Below, in pieces: positions 17,365-28,800 of a DNA stretch of 64,000 bases; positions within the stretch are counted from its first letter, which is position 1, and every line of letters starts with the position of its first letter. The notes beneath the pieces were generated by a model. The model did not search any database. It saw nothing but the letters and a program-made list of their open reading frames with translations, and was not told the DNA's origin. The position numbers were made by a program, and so were the translations under genes. This DNA is from Rhizorhapis sp. SPR117 (GTDB lineage Bacteria > Pseudomonadota > Alphaproteobacteria > Sphingomonadales > Sphingomonadaceae), in NCBI RefSeq assembly GCF_021742065.1, contig NZ_JAKKIE010000001.1, forward strand, positions 62,001 to 126,000, written 5' to 3'.

Positions 17365-18258
17365 ATGGTCACGCCACGAACTATCCTGCTGCCCACCGAC
17401 TTTACCGGCCGGTGCGATCGCTCCCGCGACCGGGCGGTGCTATTGGCACGCGCCTGGGGCGCCAGGTTAGTGCTTCTTCACGTCCTCGAGAACGATGCGA
17501 CGATACCTTGGGATCGCGAAGAAGCCATGGATCGGGCCCAGGCGAAGCTCGAGAGCGAAGTGCAAGACGATAATATTGCGATTTGCACGAGGGTCGCGTT
17601 CGGCGATGTCACTTCGACCATTCTCGATGTCGCTGCCGAATTCTCGGTCGAGCTCATCGTCACGGGCATTTCCCGCAAGGATGAGCTCGGAGATTTCCTC
17701 ATTGGAACCACGGTCGAACGCTTGGCACGGCGGGCAGGCTTGCCGCTCCTGATCGTCAAGGGCCGCGCGGAAGCAGAGTATCGGCAGTTGATGGCGGCCA
17801 CGGATTTTTCGGAATGCTCAAGAACTGCGCTTACAACCGCGGTCGACCTGTTCCCGACGGCGGCAATCACGCTCCTGCACGCGTATCATGTTCGGCTCGA
17901 GACGTTGCGCGGTCGCGAGGGCCCTGCCGCGGCGCAACAGGCGGATATCGCATACGAGCTGGACGCATTCCTGAGCGCGACCGCCCTGTCTCCTGCGACG
18001 CAAGCACTCCTCGATGTCAGCGTGGACTATGGTGACGTCCGCCAGGTTGCGCGCGACCATGTGCAGGCGAACGCTGTCGATCTCGCGGTCATTGGAACCC
18101 ATGGACGCTCGGCGCTAGCGACAGCGATGCTCGGGAGCACGGCGCGAGCCCTTGTCGGCTGCCTTGAATGCGACGTACTGCTTGTTCCACAGGACAGCCG
18201 GGCGAGCGAACCAGCGCAACGCATTATCCAGGGAAACGCACCTGACGATGCGGGATAA
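17365..18258 (+). CDS. Tandem universal stress protein (UspA family)
   Basis: 297 aa with two Usp domains. The first starts with ILLPTDFTGRCDRSRDRAVLLA and the second with LMAATDFSECSRTAL. The second ends in a canonical ATP-binding G-2x-G-9x-GS/T signature (GTHGRSALATAMLGST); in the first copy this motif is degenerate (GISRKDELGDFLIGTT), so it may not bind ATP. Usp proteins act in the cytoplasm during starvation, hypoxia or envelope stress, usually through unknown partners. It overlaps the following DUF2238-like gene by 11 nt, so the two are co-translated. First gene of the + strand stress island, divergent from hipBA. Confidence 0.88.
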   Translation: MVTPRTILLPTDFTGRCDRSRDRAVLLARAWGARLVLLHVLENDATIPWDREEAMDRAQAKLESEVQDDNIAICTRVAFGDVTSTILDVAAEFSVELIVTGISRKDELGDFLIGTTVERLARRAGLPLLIVKGRAEAEYRQLMAATDFSECSRTALTTAVDLFPTAAITLLHAYHVRLETLRGREGPAAAQQADIAYELDAFLSATALSPATQALLDVSVDYGDVRQVARDHVQANAVDLAVIGTHGRSALATAMLGSTARALVGCLECDVLLVPQDSRASEPAQRIIQGNAPDDAG

Positions 18259-18931
18259 CAAGCGAGATGAAGAAAGGCGAGCCAGGCTCGCTCATCTCGT
18301 CATCCTCGTCGCCCTACAGTCCGTGATGGCAGCGGAGCTCATTCTCCTGACCATCGAGCAGCAATGGATCCACGTCTTCCTGGTGGCCGGGATCATGCTG
18401 ACGATGGCGATGCCCATCGTGCTGAAAGCCCGCTTTTCCGTTCACATACCGCCCGAAGTACAGATACTTGCCATTCTGTTCGGTTTCGCGGCGCTCTTCC
18501 TCGGAGAGGTGCGCGACTATTACGAGCGCTTTTGGTGGTGGGATCTGATCCTCCATGCAACGGCAGGGCTACTGCTGGGACTTCAGGGGTTCATGACGGT
18601 CTACATCCTCAATGAGGATCGGCATGTGGACCTCCATATGAGGCCTTCATTTCTCGCGGTCTTTGCATTCTGCTTCTCCCAGGCGATCGGCGCTCTCTGG
18701 GAGATATTGGAGTTCACGATGGACCAGGCTTTCGGGTTGACCATGCAGAAGCCCATGCTCGGCGACCCGTCTGGCCTCACCGACACAATGTGGGATCTCA
18801 TCGTCAACGCCATCGGCGCGCTCGCGATCAGCGTGGCTGGCTGGCGCTATCTCAGTCGCGCCCGATCCTCCTACCTGGACAACTGGGCAAGACGCTTCAT
18901 CGCTCGCAATCCCCAGTTCTTCGGTGATTGA
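18248..18931 (+). CDS. DUF2238/YjdF-like integral membrane protein
   Basis: 227 aa from ATG 18248, inside the end of the usp gene. An upstream in-frame start at 18152 would overlap usp by more than 100 nt and is less likely. After a charged N-terminus there are about six hydrophobic segments. Conserved polar positions sit inside them: WWDLILHATAG, ALWEILEFTMDQ and DTMWDLIVNAIGA. These His/Glu/Asp-bearing helices are the pattern of the DUF2238 (YjdF) family, whose biochemical role is not known. Overlap with Usp suggests a shared stress role at the inner membrane. Family assignment is by eye, so moderate confidence; that it is a membrane protein is clear. Confidence 0.7.
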   Translation: MRDNKRDEERRARLAHLVILVALQSVMAAELILLTIEQQWIHVFLVAGIMLTMAMPIVLKARFSVHIPPEVQILAILFGFAALFLGEVRDYYERFWWWDLILHATAGLLLGLQGFMTVYILNEDRHVDLHMRPSFLAVFAFCFSQAIGALWEILEFTMDQAFGLTMQKPMLGDPSGLTDTMWDLIVNAIGALAISVAGWRYLSRARSSYLDNWARRFIARNPQFFGD

Positions 18932-19163
18932 ATTGCGATCACCATCCTGCGGACGGCGGACGGGGATCGCCTGAAGCAGCCCGACTGAAGGCAAAACCCG
19001 CGAAGACCTCCGATGGCGCCCTGACCAACGGACCCTCCTGTGCAACCCACGCATAGGACCCTTACGTAATGACCCTCACCTCCTGCCCGGCGATGGTTGC
19101 CCCGAAAACGAGGCGATCAAGGCGGCAGCTCGCCTGGCGCCATGCCCAAGCTGGAGGAAAGCC

Positions 19164-21548
19164 ATGCCCAAGCCATTGATCCTGTGGTTCGAGGAAATCG
19201 CCATCGCCGACGTGCCGGCCGTTGGCGGCAAGAATGCGTCTCTGGGCGAAATGACGGCGGCTCTTTCTCAAAAGGGCGTCAAGGTGCCATCGGGTTTCGC
19301 TACAACCGCTGAGGCTTATCGCGCATTTGTTCATGACAACCAGCTTGCGCCGCGGATCACCCAACATCTTGCCGCTTTCCATTCGGGGAAATGCACGCTG
19401 CAGGAAACCGGACAAGCCATTCGTCGCCTGTTCCTGGAGGGCGCAATCCCTTCCTATGTCGCGCAAGATATCCTGGCCGCCTACGCGGAACTCGGTCGCA
19501 GGGTGGGAATTGACCGGCCTGCCGTCGCCGTGCGCAGCAGCGCCACGGCCGAGGACCTTCCCGATGCGAGTTTCGCGGGTCAACAGGAAACCTTCCTGAA
19601 CGTGAAAGGGCAGTTTGCACTTCAGGATGCCTGCCGGCGCTGTTTCGCCTCGCTGTTCACGGACCGGGCGATCGCTTACCGTGAAGCGAAAGGCTTCGAT
19701 CATCTCGAAGTCGCCCTTTCGATCGGCATCCAGCAGATGGTGCGTTCGGATTTGTCCGGTTCGGGCGTCATGTTCTCGATCGACACCGAAACCGGATTCC
19801 CCAACGCCATCGTCATCAGTGCCGCCTGGGGCCTTGGTGAAACCGTGGTTCAGGGGACCGTCAATCCGGACAGATATGTCGTTTTCAAGCCGCTTCTCGC
19901 GCAGCCGGAAAACGAGCCGATCATCGACAAGGAGCTCGGCGGCAAAGCCTTCCGCATGGTTTATGGCGAGGGCGGAAGCCACCGCACGCGCATCGTCGAG
20001 ACGACCGTGCAGGAACGCCGGTCCTTCGTGCTCGACAATGCCGATATCCTCCAGCTCGCCCGCTGGGCTGTCGCGATCGAGGACCATTATCAACGCCCGA
20101 TGGATATGGAGTGGGCGAAAGATGGCGAGACAGGCGAACTCTACATCGTCCAGGCCCGGCCCGAGACGGTCCAGGCACAATCCAGCGCCACCACCTTCCG
20201 GCATTACCGCCTCAAATCGAAAGGCGCCGCGATCACGACCGGCGCCGCCATCGGCACCGCCATCGCCGCCGGCAAGGCCTGCGTGATCCGCACCGCCGCC
20301 GACATCGAACAGTTCCGCGACGGATCGATCCTCGTAACCGAGACGACCGATCCCGACTGGGTTCCCATTATGAAGCGGGCCGCGGGCATCGTGACCAACC
20401 ACGGCGGCACCACCAGTCATGCCGCCATCGTCAGCCGCGAACTTGGCGTGCCCGCGATCGTCGGTACAGGCAACGCCACCGAGGTCATCGCCGAAAACCA
20501 GGATATCACGATCAGTTGCGCCGACGGCGACGTCGGCACGATCTACGACGGCATCCTCGATTTCTCGGTGGCCGACGTCGATATCGGCGCCCTGCCGGCC
20601 ACCAGGACCGACATGATGGTCAATATCGCGAACCCGGCAGCCGCGTTCCAGTGGTGGAGGCTGCCCGCAAAGGGCGTCGGCCTTGCCCGTATGGAATTCA
20701 TCATCAACGCCCACATCAAAGTCCATCCCATGGCGCTCGTCCATCCCGAGCGGACGAGCCCGGAAGTCCAGCGCCAGATCCGGGACCTCACACGCGGATA
20801 CGCGCATCCGTCCGACTATTTCGTCGATGTCCTCGCTCGCGGCATCGCCAAGCTCGCAAGTCCCTATCACCCGCACCCCGCCATCGTTCGCCTCAGCGAC
20901 TTCAAGACCAACGAGTACGCCCACCTTGTAGGCGGTGACGTTTTCGAACCCGAGGAAGAGAATCCGATGCTCGGATTCCGGGGCGCTTCGCGCTATTATG
21001 ACGAACGCTATCGCGAAGGGTTTGCGCTCGAGTGCCGCGCCCTCAAACGGGTGCGCGAAACCATGGGCTTCCGCAACGTCATCGTGATGGTCCCGTTCTG
21101 CCGCACCCCGGCCGAAGCCGATCGCGTACTCGAAGCCATGGCCGAGAACGGCCTGCGCCGCGGCGAGAACGGCCTCCAAATCTATATGATGTGCGAGATT
21201 CCCTCGAACGTCATCCTGGCCGAGCAGTTCGCCACGCGCTTCGACGGCTTTTCAATCGGGTCAAACGACCTCACCCAGCTGGTGCTTGGCGTCGATCGCG
21301 ATTCGGGCTTTCTGGCCAGCTTGTTCGACGAGCGCAACGAGGCCGTTACGCTGATGATCGCCGAGGCCATTCGAAAGGCTCACGCGGCCGGCATCAAGAT
21401 CGGCATTTGCGGCCAGGCACCGAGCAATCATCCCGACTTCGCTGCTTTCCTCGTTGCTGAGGGTATCGACTCCATATCGCTGAACCCGGACAGCTTCGTA
21501 CGGACAGTACAAGCCGTCTCGGCAGCTGAGGGTCTCTCGACGAGCTGA
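19164..21548 (+). CDS. ppsA: Phosphoenolpyruvate synthase (pyruvate, water dikinase)
   Basis: 794 aa, the normal PpsA length. It converts pyruvate, ATP and water to phosphoenolpyruvate, AMP and phosphate, the entry to gluconeogenesis from C3 acids. In order: N-terminal ATP-grasp pyruvate-phosphate dikinase domain (GGKNASLGEM; AVRSSATAEDLPDASFAGQQ), central phosphohistidine domain with catalytic His419 in GGTTSHAAIVSRELGVPAIVG, and a C-terminal PEP-utilising TIM barrel with FSIGSNDLTQLVLGVDRD and the catalytic Cys in GICGQAPSNH. GGAGG lies 8 nt before the ATG. Found among usp genes, as in anaerobic or starvation regulons of other proteobacteria; it may supply PEP under low-oxygen growth. Confidence 0.95.
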   Translation: MPKPLILWFEEIAIADVPAVGGKNASLGEMTAALSQKGVKVPSGFATTAEAYRAFVHDNQLAPRITQHLAAFHSGKCTLQETGQAIRRLFLEGAIPSYVAQDILAAYAELGRRVGIDRPAVAVRSSATAEDLPDASFAGQQETFLNVKGQFALQDACRRCFASLFTDRAIAYREAKGFDHLEVALSIGIQQMVRSDLSGSGVMFSIDTETGFPNAIVISAAWGLGETVVQGTVNPDRYVVFKPLLAQPENEPIIDKELGGKAFRMVYGEGGSHRTRIVETTVQERRSFVLDNADILQLARWAVAIEDHYQRPMDMEWAKDGETGELYIVQARPETVQAQSSATTFRHYRLKSKGAAITTGAAIGTAIAAGKACVIRTAADIEQFRDGSILVTETTDPDWVPIMKRAAGIVTNHGGTTSHAAIVSRELGVPAIVGTGNATEVIAENQDITISCADGDVGTIYDGILDFSVADVDIGALPATRTDMMVNIANPAAAFQWWRLPAKGVGLARMEFIINAHIKVHPMALVHPERTSPEVQRQIRDLTRGYAHPSDYFVDVLARGIAKLASPYHPHPAIVRLSDFKTNEYAHLVGGDVFEPEEENPMLGFRGASRYYDERYREGFALECRALKRVRETMGFRNVIVMVPFCRTPAEADRVLEAMAENGLRRGENGLQIYMMCEIPSNVILAEQFATRFDGFSIGSNDLTQLVLGVDRDSGFLASLFDERNEAVTLMIAEAIRKAHAAGIKIGICGQAPSNHPDFAAFLVAEGIDSISLNPDSFVRTVQAVSAAEGLSTS

Positions 21549-21795
21549 TCTCCGACTTGCCTGACCGGCGTGTGTGTCGCGGCATTTGCCGCCACGCCGG
21601 TTCGGTTCCTCCACCCCCAGCCATCCCTATTCGTAAAAGCCCTAATGTCATCCCCCGACTGGCCCCGATAGCGTGCCCCACACTGGCTCGAATCGGCAGG
21701 GAGCAAGAGCTGGTCCACGCAGCGCACCAAAAGGGTCCGCCGCACTCAAAGCCGCCGATCGCCGGGGGACGAACGGCAACTGGAGGTCGTGTCCC

Positions 21796-22809
21796 ATGTC
21801 TGCTGTCGCTGCATTTTCTCTCCCCTCCCGCCCCCACCCTCCCGCTTGCGACCCAGGCATCGTTGCCTGTATCGACTGCGCGGATCGCAATGCCTGGGTC
21901 TATCCGCACGCCGCTGCGCTCGCGGACGCACTCGATTTCCCGGTAACACTCCTTCAGGTTCTCGACGCCGAGGCGTCTCCTGACGTGCGCCCCGATCCTA
22001 TAGAGTGGAATCTTCGGCGCCGGGAAGCATTGCGCGCGCTGGATCGATGCGCCAACGCTGCTCGAACGCCAACGCCCCATACCACGATCGAACTCGCCGA
22101 AGGACAAACGGCAGAGGAGATCTGTCGCTTCATCGGCGAACGCAGCGATGACCTGATCGTGCTGGGAAGGCGCGGAAGGAAGGAGTTGGGCAAGACCGGA
22201 ATAGGCGGCACCGCTCAGAAAATCCTGGCCCACGCGCCCAGCCCCATTCTGCTCGTCCCCGTCGAGGCTCAAGCGCCGGACCAGAGCTACCAGCGAATTC
22301 TCGTACCACTTGACGGTTCCCGCTGGGCGGAGAGCGTGCTGCCGTTGGCCGCACGCATTGCGCGCGCCGCCAACGCAGAGATCCTCCTCGCCCATGTCGT
22401 CCCTGCCCCCGAAATGATCGAGGCACGGCCGCTGGAAATGGAAGACAAGGAGCTTCGCCAAAGTCTCATCGAGCGCAACGAACAGGCCGCGTGCAGCTAT
22501 CTTCAGCGGGTTAAATCCAACCTGACAGCGACCGGCCTTCGCGTTCGCATCCTGTCCACCCGCGCAGACGATGTCCGCGAGGCGCTCAACGAGTTGATCC
22601 AAAAGGAAGCCGTGGATCTCGCCGTGATGTCAGCCCGTGGCCATAGCCGCGAGCATGTGGCGGACGTTCCCTATGGCACGGTCGCCTCCTACCTGATGAC
22701 GCACTGCAGCGTACCGATGCTCGTTCTGCCGACCACAGTTCGCCCGGCGCAGACATCCCTCCCAACTGTGCACGAAAGGCTCCGGTTGCCGGTCGGCGGC
22801 CTGGGCTGA
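21796..22809 (+). CDS. Tandem universal stress protein (UspA family)
   Basis: 337 aa from ATG 21796, preceded by GGAGGT; the frame is open further upstream but without a good ribosome site. Two Usp domains. The first ends with VLGRRGRKELGKTGIGGTAQKIL, close to the G-2x-G-9x-G(S/T) ATP site. The second, starting YQRILVPLDGSRWAESVLPLA, ends with VMSARGHSREHVADVPYGTVASYL, also near-canonical. Cytoplasmic stress protein. It ends 2 nt before the start of ndvB, so it is almost certainly translated from the same message and may tie glucan synthesis to stress signals. Confidence 0.88.
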   Translation: MSAVAAFSLPSRPHPPACDPGIVACIDCADRNAWVYPHAAALADALDFPVTLLQVLDAEASPDVRPDPIEWNLRRREALRALDRCANAARTPTPHTTIELAEGQTAEEICRFIGERSDDLIVLGRRGRKELGKTGIGGTAQKILAHAPSPILLVPVEAQAPDQSYQRILVPLDGSRWAESVLPLAARIARAANAEILLAHVVPAPEMIEARPLEMEDKELRQSLIERNEQAACSYLQRVKSNLTATGLRVRILSTRADDVREALNELIQKEAVDLAVMSARGHSREHVADVPYGTVASYLMTHCSVPMLVLPTTVRPAQTSLPTVHERLRLPVGGLG

Positions 22810-22811
22810 TC

Positions 22812-25800
22812 ATGGCCGATCTCGAGGAACGCGATCCCATCAGCGGGGCCGCCGCGGACACTGCGGCCCGCCACCAGTTCACGGGCCTGATCAGCCGCTC
22901 GGCCCCCCTCATGGCCTGGAACCGCCTTGATGCGATGAAAGGGTGGTTGACCAGGGCGCGGCTCGCTGCGGGCAAGGCCGAACCACAGGCCAGTTCGGCG
23001 GCCGAGTGGCTGCTAGACAATGATTATCAGATCCAGCGAGCCATCCTCCAGATCCGTGAGGATCTTCCGCAGGAATTCTACGCGAAACTGCCAGGCCTCG
23101 GCGAAGGCGGCCTCGCGCGCCCGCGCATCCATCAACTGGCCCACTCGCTCCTGCAGGCTTCCCACCTTCAGGTATCGCTGAACACGGCGGTCCATTATGT
23201 CGACCGCTATCAGGAGCAGATGCCGCTCAGCATCGCTGAAATCTGGGCCTTCCCGACGATGCTCCGCATCGTCTGCCTGGAGCTTCTGGTCACCGCGTTC
23301 AGTCGCCTTTTCCCCGATGTTGAGCCACCGTTCCAGATCGTCGAGACCCCGGACGCCTGCGCAGCGGCATTCGACGATACAGAATATGTAGCGCGCGCAA
23401 TCGCCAACCTGGCGGTTATCGCGACCATCCAGTGGAATGACTTTTTCGATCGAACGAGCCGGGTCGAGGCGATCCTCAGGCGCGATCCGGCCGGGGTCTA
23501 TCCGCGCATGGATTTCGACACCCGCGACCGATACCGTCACGCCGTAGAGCAACTTGCGTCGCAGTCACAGTTGGCGGAATGGGAGGTTGCGGAGCGAGCC
23601 CTGCGTCAGTGCCATAGCAGCGAGAACTCGCCCTCGGGTCATGTCGGCTATTGGTTGATCGACGAAGGGCGGGCCTTCTTTTCAGATGCCATCGATCCGC
23701 GCCCCTGGACTTTGGGTTCGATGCTGCGCCGCATACGCCGTTACCCTGGCGTCCTTTACGCGTGCGCTTTACTCTTGGCAGGACTCACCGCCTTCGCCGT
23801 GCCAGCCGCCTATCTCGCGTCAACAGAGGCCTCGATCGGCTCCTGGCTGCTCGGCATCGCCCTGACGCTCCTCCCTGCGTCGATCCTGAGCATCACGTTC
23901 GTGAACTGGCTCGTGACCCAGATCGTCCCTCCACGGGTCCTCCCCAAGCTCGAATTCAAGAAAGGAATCCCCAAGGACTGCGCCACTGCCATCGCCATGC
24001 CTGTCCTCGTTGCGAACGCCTCCGACATCCCTTCCCTCCTGCAACGGCTTGAGGCGCATCGACTGGCAAATTCCGATACAGCTCTCCAGTTCGTCCTGCT
24101 CAGCGACTTCGCGGACGCAGATGCTGAGGACATGCCGACCGATGACGACATTACGCAGGCGCTGGTCTCGGGTGTGGACGAGCTCAACAAGCGCTACCCG
24201 GGCGCCCGGGGCGACGGTCCGTTTCACCTGCTCCACCGGCCTCGCCTCTACAATGAGACACAGGGATCCTGGATGGGCTGGGAACGCAAACGCGGCAAAC
24301 TTGAACAATTCAATGCGTACATCCTCCATGGGATTTCCACGCCTTTCAGCGTGATCGCCGGTCGGATCGACGCCCTGCGCAAATGTCGCTTCGTCGTGAC
24401 CGCCGATGCCGACACCCGTCTCCCGCACGGGGTCGTTCGCCGATTGGTCGGCACGCTCGCGCATCCGCTCAACAAAGCCCGTTTCGATCCCGCTTCAGGT
24501 CGCGTGGAACGCGGCTACACGATCATCCAGCCTCGCGTTGAGCTGGCGCCGGACACGACCGGTCAGTCGCTCTTCTCCCGCTTTTATGGCGGAGACACGG
24601 CGATCGACATCTATTCGCGCGCCGTATCGGACGTCTACCAGGACCTCCTTGGCTCCGGTGTCTTCGTCGGAAAGGGCATCTATGAGGTCGCCACTTTCGA
24701 GCGCAGTCTCGATGGCCGCGCCCCTGAGAACACTTTGCTCAGTCATGATCTGTTCGAGGGCCTGCATGGCCGCGCAGCGCTGGCGAGCGATATCATCGTC
24801 TACGAGAGCTTCCCGACCGGCTACCTCGATTTCGCGTGGCGATGGCACCGCTGGGTGCGCGGCGACTGGCAAATCCTGCCGTGGCTGTTTCCCTTCGTAC
24901 CCGGCCGCGACGGACGCTGGCTCCGCAACCGGCTCGGCTGGCTCGACCGCCTCAAGATATTCGACAATCTGCGCCGCAGTCTGATCCCCTTCAGCATCGT
25001 CGCGCTTCTGCTGGGCGGCTGGTTCCTGCTCCATGGGCAGCCCTGGGTATGGACGCTCCTCGCACTTGCTGCGCCCGCCGCCTATCTCTTCACCGATCTC
25101 GTCACCGGCGTCGCCCGGGGCCGTCGGCGCGGTGTCATGCAACGCGTTCTTCGGCAACAAGCAGATCAGCTCGGCCGATGGGCGCTGGCGATCACGTTCC
25201 TCGTCAGCGACTCATTTATCGCGCTCCACGCGATCTTCGTCACCCTCTGGCGGCTGCGATCGGGGCGAAAGAGGCTCGAATGGACCTCGGCTGCACATAT
25301 GGCGGGCCGCATCGCCGCCCGGCATCCCCGGCTCGCCGCCTGGCGTGATATGGCCGCGTCTCCAGTGCTCGCAGTGCTTGTTGCTGGCGCCATTGTCATG
25401 ATCGCCCCTGCCGCCTTGCCGGCCGCCGCACCTGTGCTGCTGCTCTGGTTTGTTGCGCCAGAAGTTGCGATTTCGATCAGCCGCATTCTCCCCCGGCGCA
25501 CGGAAACCATCTCCGAAGCGGACAGGAAGTTCCTCCGGCTTGTGGCGCGCCGCACCTGGCTCTTTTTCGAAACTTTCGTGCGGCCGGAGGACAACTGGCT
25601 CCCTCCCGACAATTATCAGGAACCGCCGAACGAAGAGACCGCGCACCGTACCTCCCCAACCAACATCGGCATGATGCTGATCTCATCCCTGACCGCCTGG
25701 CGGTTCGGACATATCGGCCTCAATGAACTCGAGATGCGCCTGCGCAACGCACTCGACACGATCGATCGCCTCGAACGCTATCGAGGCCATATTCTCAACT

Positions 25801-28800
25801 GGTACGAGACCAGAACGCTGGCCGCTCTCGAGCCCCGGTACGTCTCAACCGTCGATAGCGGCAATCTGGCGGTTAGCCTGATCACCGTCACGCAAGCTCT
25901 GCGCGATGCGCGTAACGCACCACCGGTTGGCCTCGATCTGTGGCATGGGCTCGAAGACACCATCGGCCTGCTCGCCGGGGCGCTGGATGCACTCGATTCG
26001 GAGGCGGCTCAAGGAATCCGCACCACTCTCGCTACCATGCGTCAAACCGCCGAGCACGCCTGGGACAATGAACCCGAATGGATCTGGGCGATCGAAGATC
26101 TGATCACGATCGACATGGAAAGGCTGCGAGAACAGGCCGGCTTGCTTGCCGAGAGCGTTGCCGAGAACAATATCGCCGCCCTTCGGGACGTTCAGACCTG
26201 GCTTGAGCGGCTGGAGCATCATCTGCTGGGCATGCGGCGTGATCTTCGTATCTTTGCCCCCTGGACCGAGCGACTTGCATCTCCGCTGGCAGGCTGCGCC
26301 GAAATCGCGGCCAGCATCGCTAATCTGATGACCTACGGCGTGACATCGCCGGTTGGCGCCGGGGAGGCGCAAGCCCTCGACGCCCTCGACGCCTTCTCAC
26401 GAGATGCGGCTCCTGATGCCGTCCGGGAATGGATACAGGATCTCCGCGCTTCGATCGCGGAGGGCCGCCTGGCCGCGCAGGATCTTTCCGATCGCCTGGA
26501 GAGCCTCGCCCACCGCGCGACCACACTCGCCCACGAGATGGATTTTGCGCTGCTCTTCGATCCCGCCACCCGGCTCTTCCACATCGGCTACAATCTCAGC
26601 GCCGATCGTATCGATCCCCATCACTATGACCTCCTGGCCAGCGAGGCCCGACTTGCCAGCTATTTCTCGATCGCCAAGGGCGACATAGCGCCGGAGCATT
26701 GGTTCCACCTGGGCCGCCCGATCACCAGGAAGGATACCGGACTGGCATTGGTGTCCTGGAACGGTTCGATGTTCGAATACCTCATGCCGAATATCTTCCT
26801 GCACAGCGATCCGACCACTCTTCTCGGCATGAGCGATCGCACATCGATCGACATCCAGATCGCGTTCGGTCGATCGCAGGCGATCCCCTGGGGAATTTCC
26901 GAGTCGTCATTTGCCTCGATGAGCCAGGACCGTGTCTATCGATACCACGCCTTCGGTGTCCCGGAACTCGGGCTGCAGCGTGGCCTGGGCCGTGATCTCG
27001 TCGTCGCCCCTTATGCAACCGTCCTTGCTCTGACGACACGCCCCGCAGTCGCCGTACGAAATCTCAAGGTGCTTGAGGAGCTGGGCGTCATCGGCCGCTA
27101 CGGCTTCTATGAGGCCATCGACTTCACGCCCGAGCGCGTGCCGACCGGAAAGCGGTTCGCCCTCGTGCGCTCCTACATGGCGCACCACCATGGCATGAGC
27201 CTCGGAGCCCTTGGCAATGTCCTGTTCGAGAACCTGCATGTCCGCTGGTTCCACACAGACCCTCATGTGCGAACCGTCGATCTCCTCCTCAACGAGCGCA
27301 TTCCGTGGGAGCTGCCTCCCGAAATTGGACGGGTCGAGTTCCGGGAACCGCAAGCCACGCCCGAGAGCGCAATTCCGGGGCTCTACAGCTGGACGCCAAA
27401 CCGCCGTTACGGCAATCCTGCCTGGCAGGTCCTCGGGAATGGTCGCCTCTCAACCCGAATCCGCACGGACGGCGCCGGAAGCATCGGCTGGAACCAGAAT
27501 GCGCTCACCAGGGTTGCCCCCGGCGATCCGGAGGCGGGCCATTGGCTCTATCTGCGAGACATCGACGACGGCGATGTCTGGACGGCGACGGGAGGCCCAT
27601 TTCCTCAACCGGAAGAGCCGCCACAGGTGGTTTTCCACGCCCATCAGGTCGAATTCCATCGGCGTGCACATGGCCTCTCGGCCACAACGACGATCACCAT
27701 CGCCAATGGTGATGACCTCGAGATCCGGCGCCTCAGCCTCGTCAATGAAGAAGACCGTCCTCGCATCATCGAAATCACCAGCTACGCCGAGATCGTGCTG
27801 GCGCCGGCCCAAGACGCGGCGCGCCATCCTGCTTTCAGCAAATTATTCGTCGGCGCGGAAGCACTGCCGGGTGGTGACGGGCTGCTGTTCACCCGGCGCC
27901 CCCGAAATCCCGCCGAGAAACCTCCCGTCATGCTCCATCGGGTGATCGGCGATGACGATGGCTTCACGCGCCTTGGCGTGGAGGCCGATCGCAGGGCTTT
28001 CCTCGGCCGCTACGGCAGCGCCAGCCGACTGGCCGGGATGGAAGGAGAAGCGCTCAGCGGAACGCTGGGATGGACGCTCGATCCGGTTTGTGCAGTCAGG
28101 CTCAGGATCGAACTTCCGCCGCATGGCCGGCGCGAACTCGCCTTTGTGACAATCGCCGCCGCGTCCCGCCAGTCCGCGCTCGATATCGCCGAACGCTACA
28201 CAACCCTCGCTTCACTCGAGTGGGCCGTCAGCGATGCCGTGACCGCAACAGCGCGCGACATGCACGCCCTCGGCCTGGCGCCAGCGTTGGTACCGCAAGC
28301 ACAGGAACTCTTCTCCTTCCTCATCTCTGCCCGCACCAACCTTCCGCGATCTGCGTCACACGGATTCCGCCGTGGCGATCTTTGGGCACTTGGCATTTCG
28401 GGTGACCACCCCGTGCTGCTGCTGCGCGCCGGAACCGCGGAACAAACCGGTCTTCTGCGTTTCGTCATCTCGGTGCAGGCGCTCTGGCGGCAACGGGGAA
28501 TAAGCGTGGATCTCGTGATCACCCACGAAGGAACGTCAGGCTATATCGAGCCTGTTCGCGAGCAGCTTCTGGAGGTGCTCAGAGACCAGAACGCCCAGGA
28601 TCGCCTCGGGACGAACGGTGGTATCCATGTGATCGGTATCGGGCCCAGCGATGGCGAACGCGCGGCGCTCCTCGATCGGGTTTCGCGGGTGATCCTCGAC
28701 GAGGGCGGCGGACCACTCGGCGATCAACTCACCCGCCAGGAGCAGCCATGCCACCAGGGGCCGTCGTTCACCCCCGTAGATGGCACGGCAGCGACACATT

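Noticed and set aside
19062..21179. 705-codon open frame on the - strand opposite ppsA
   Set aside because: It mirrors the codon positions of ppsA, has His/Asp/Gly-rich nonsense composition and no domain; ppsA itself is certain.
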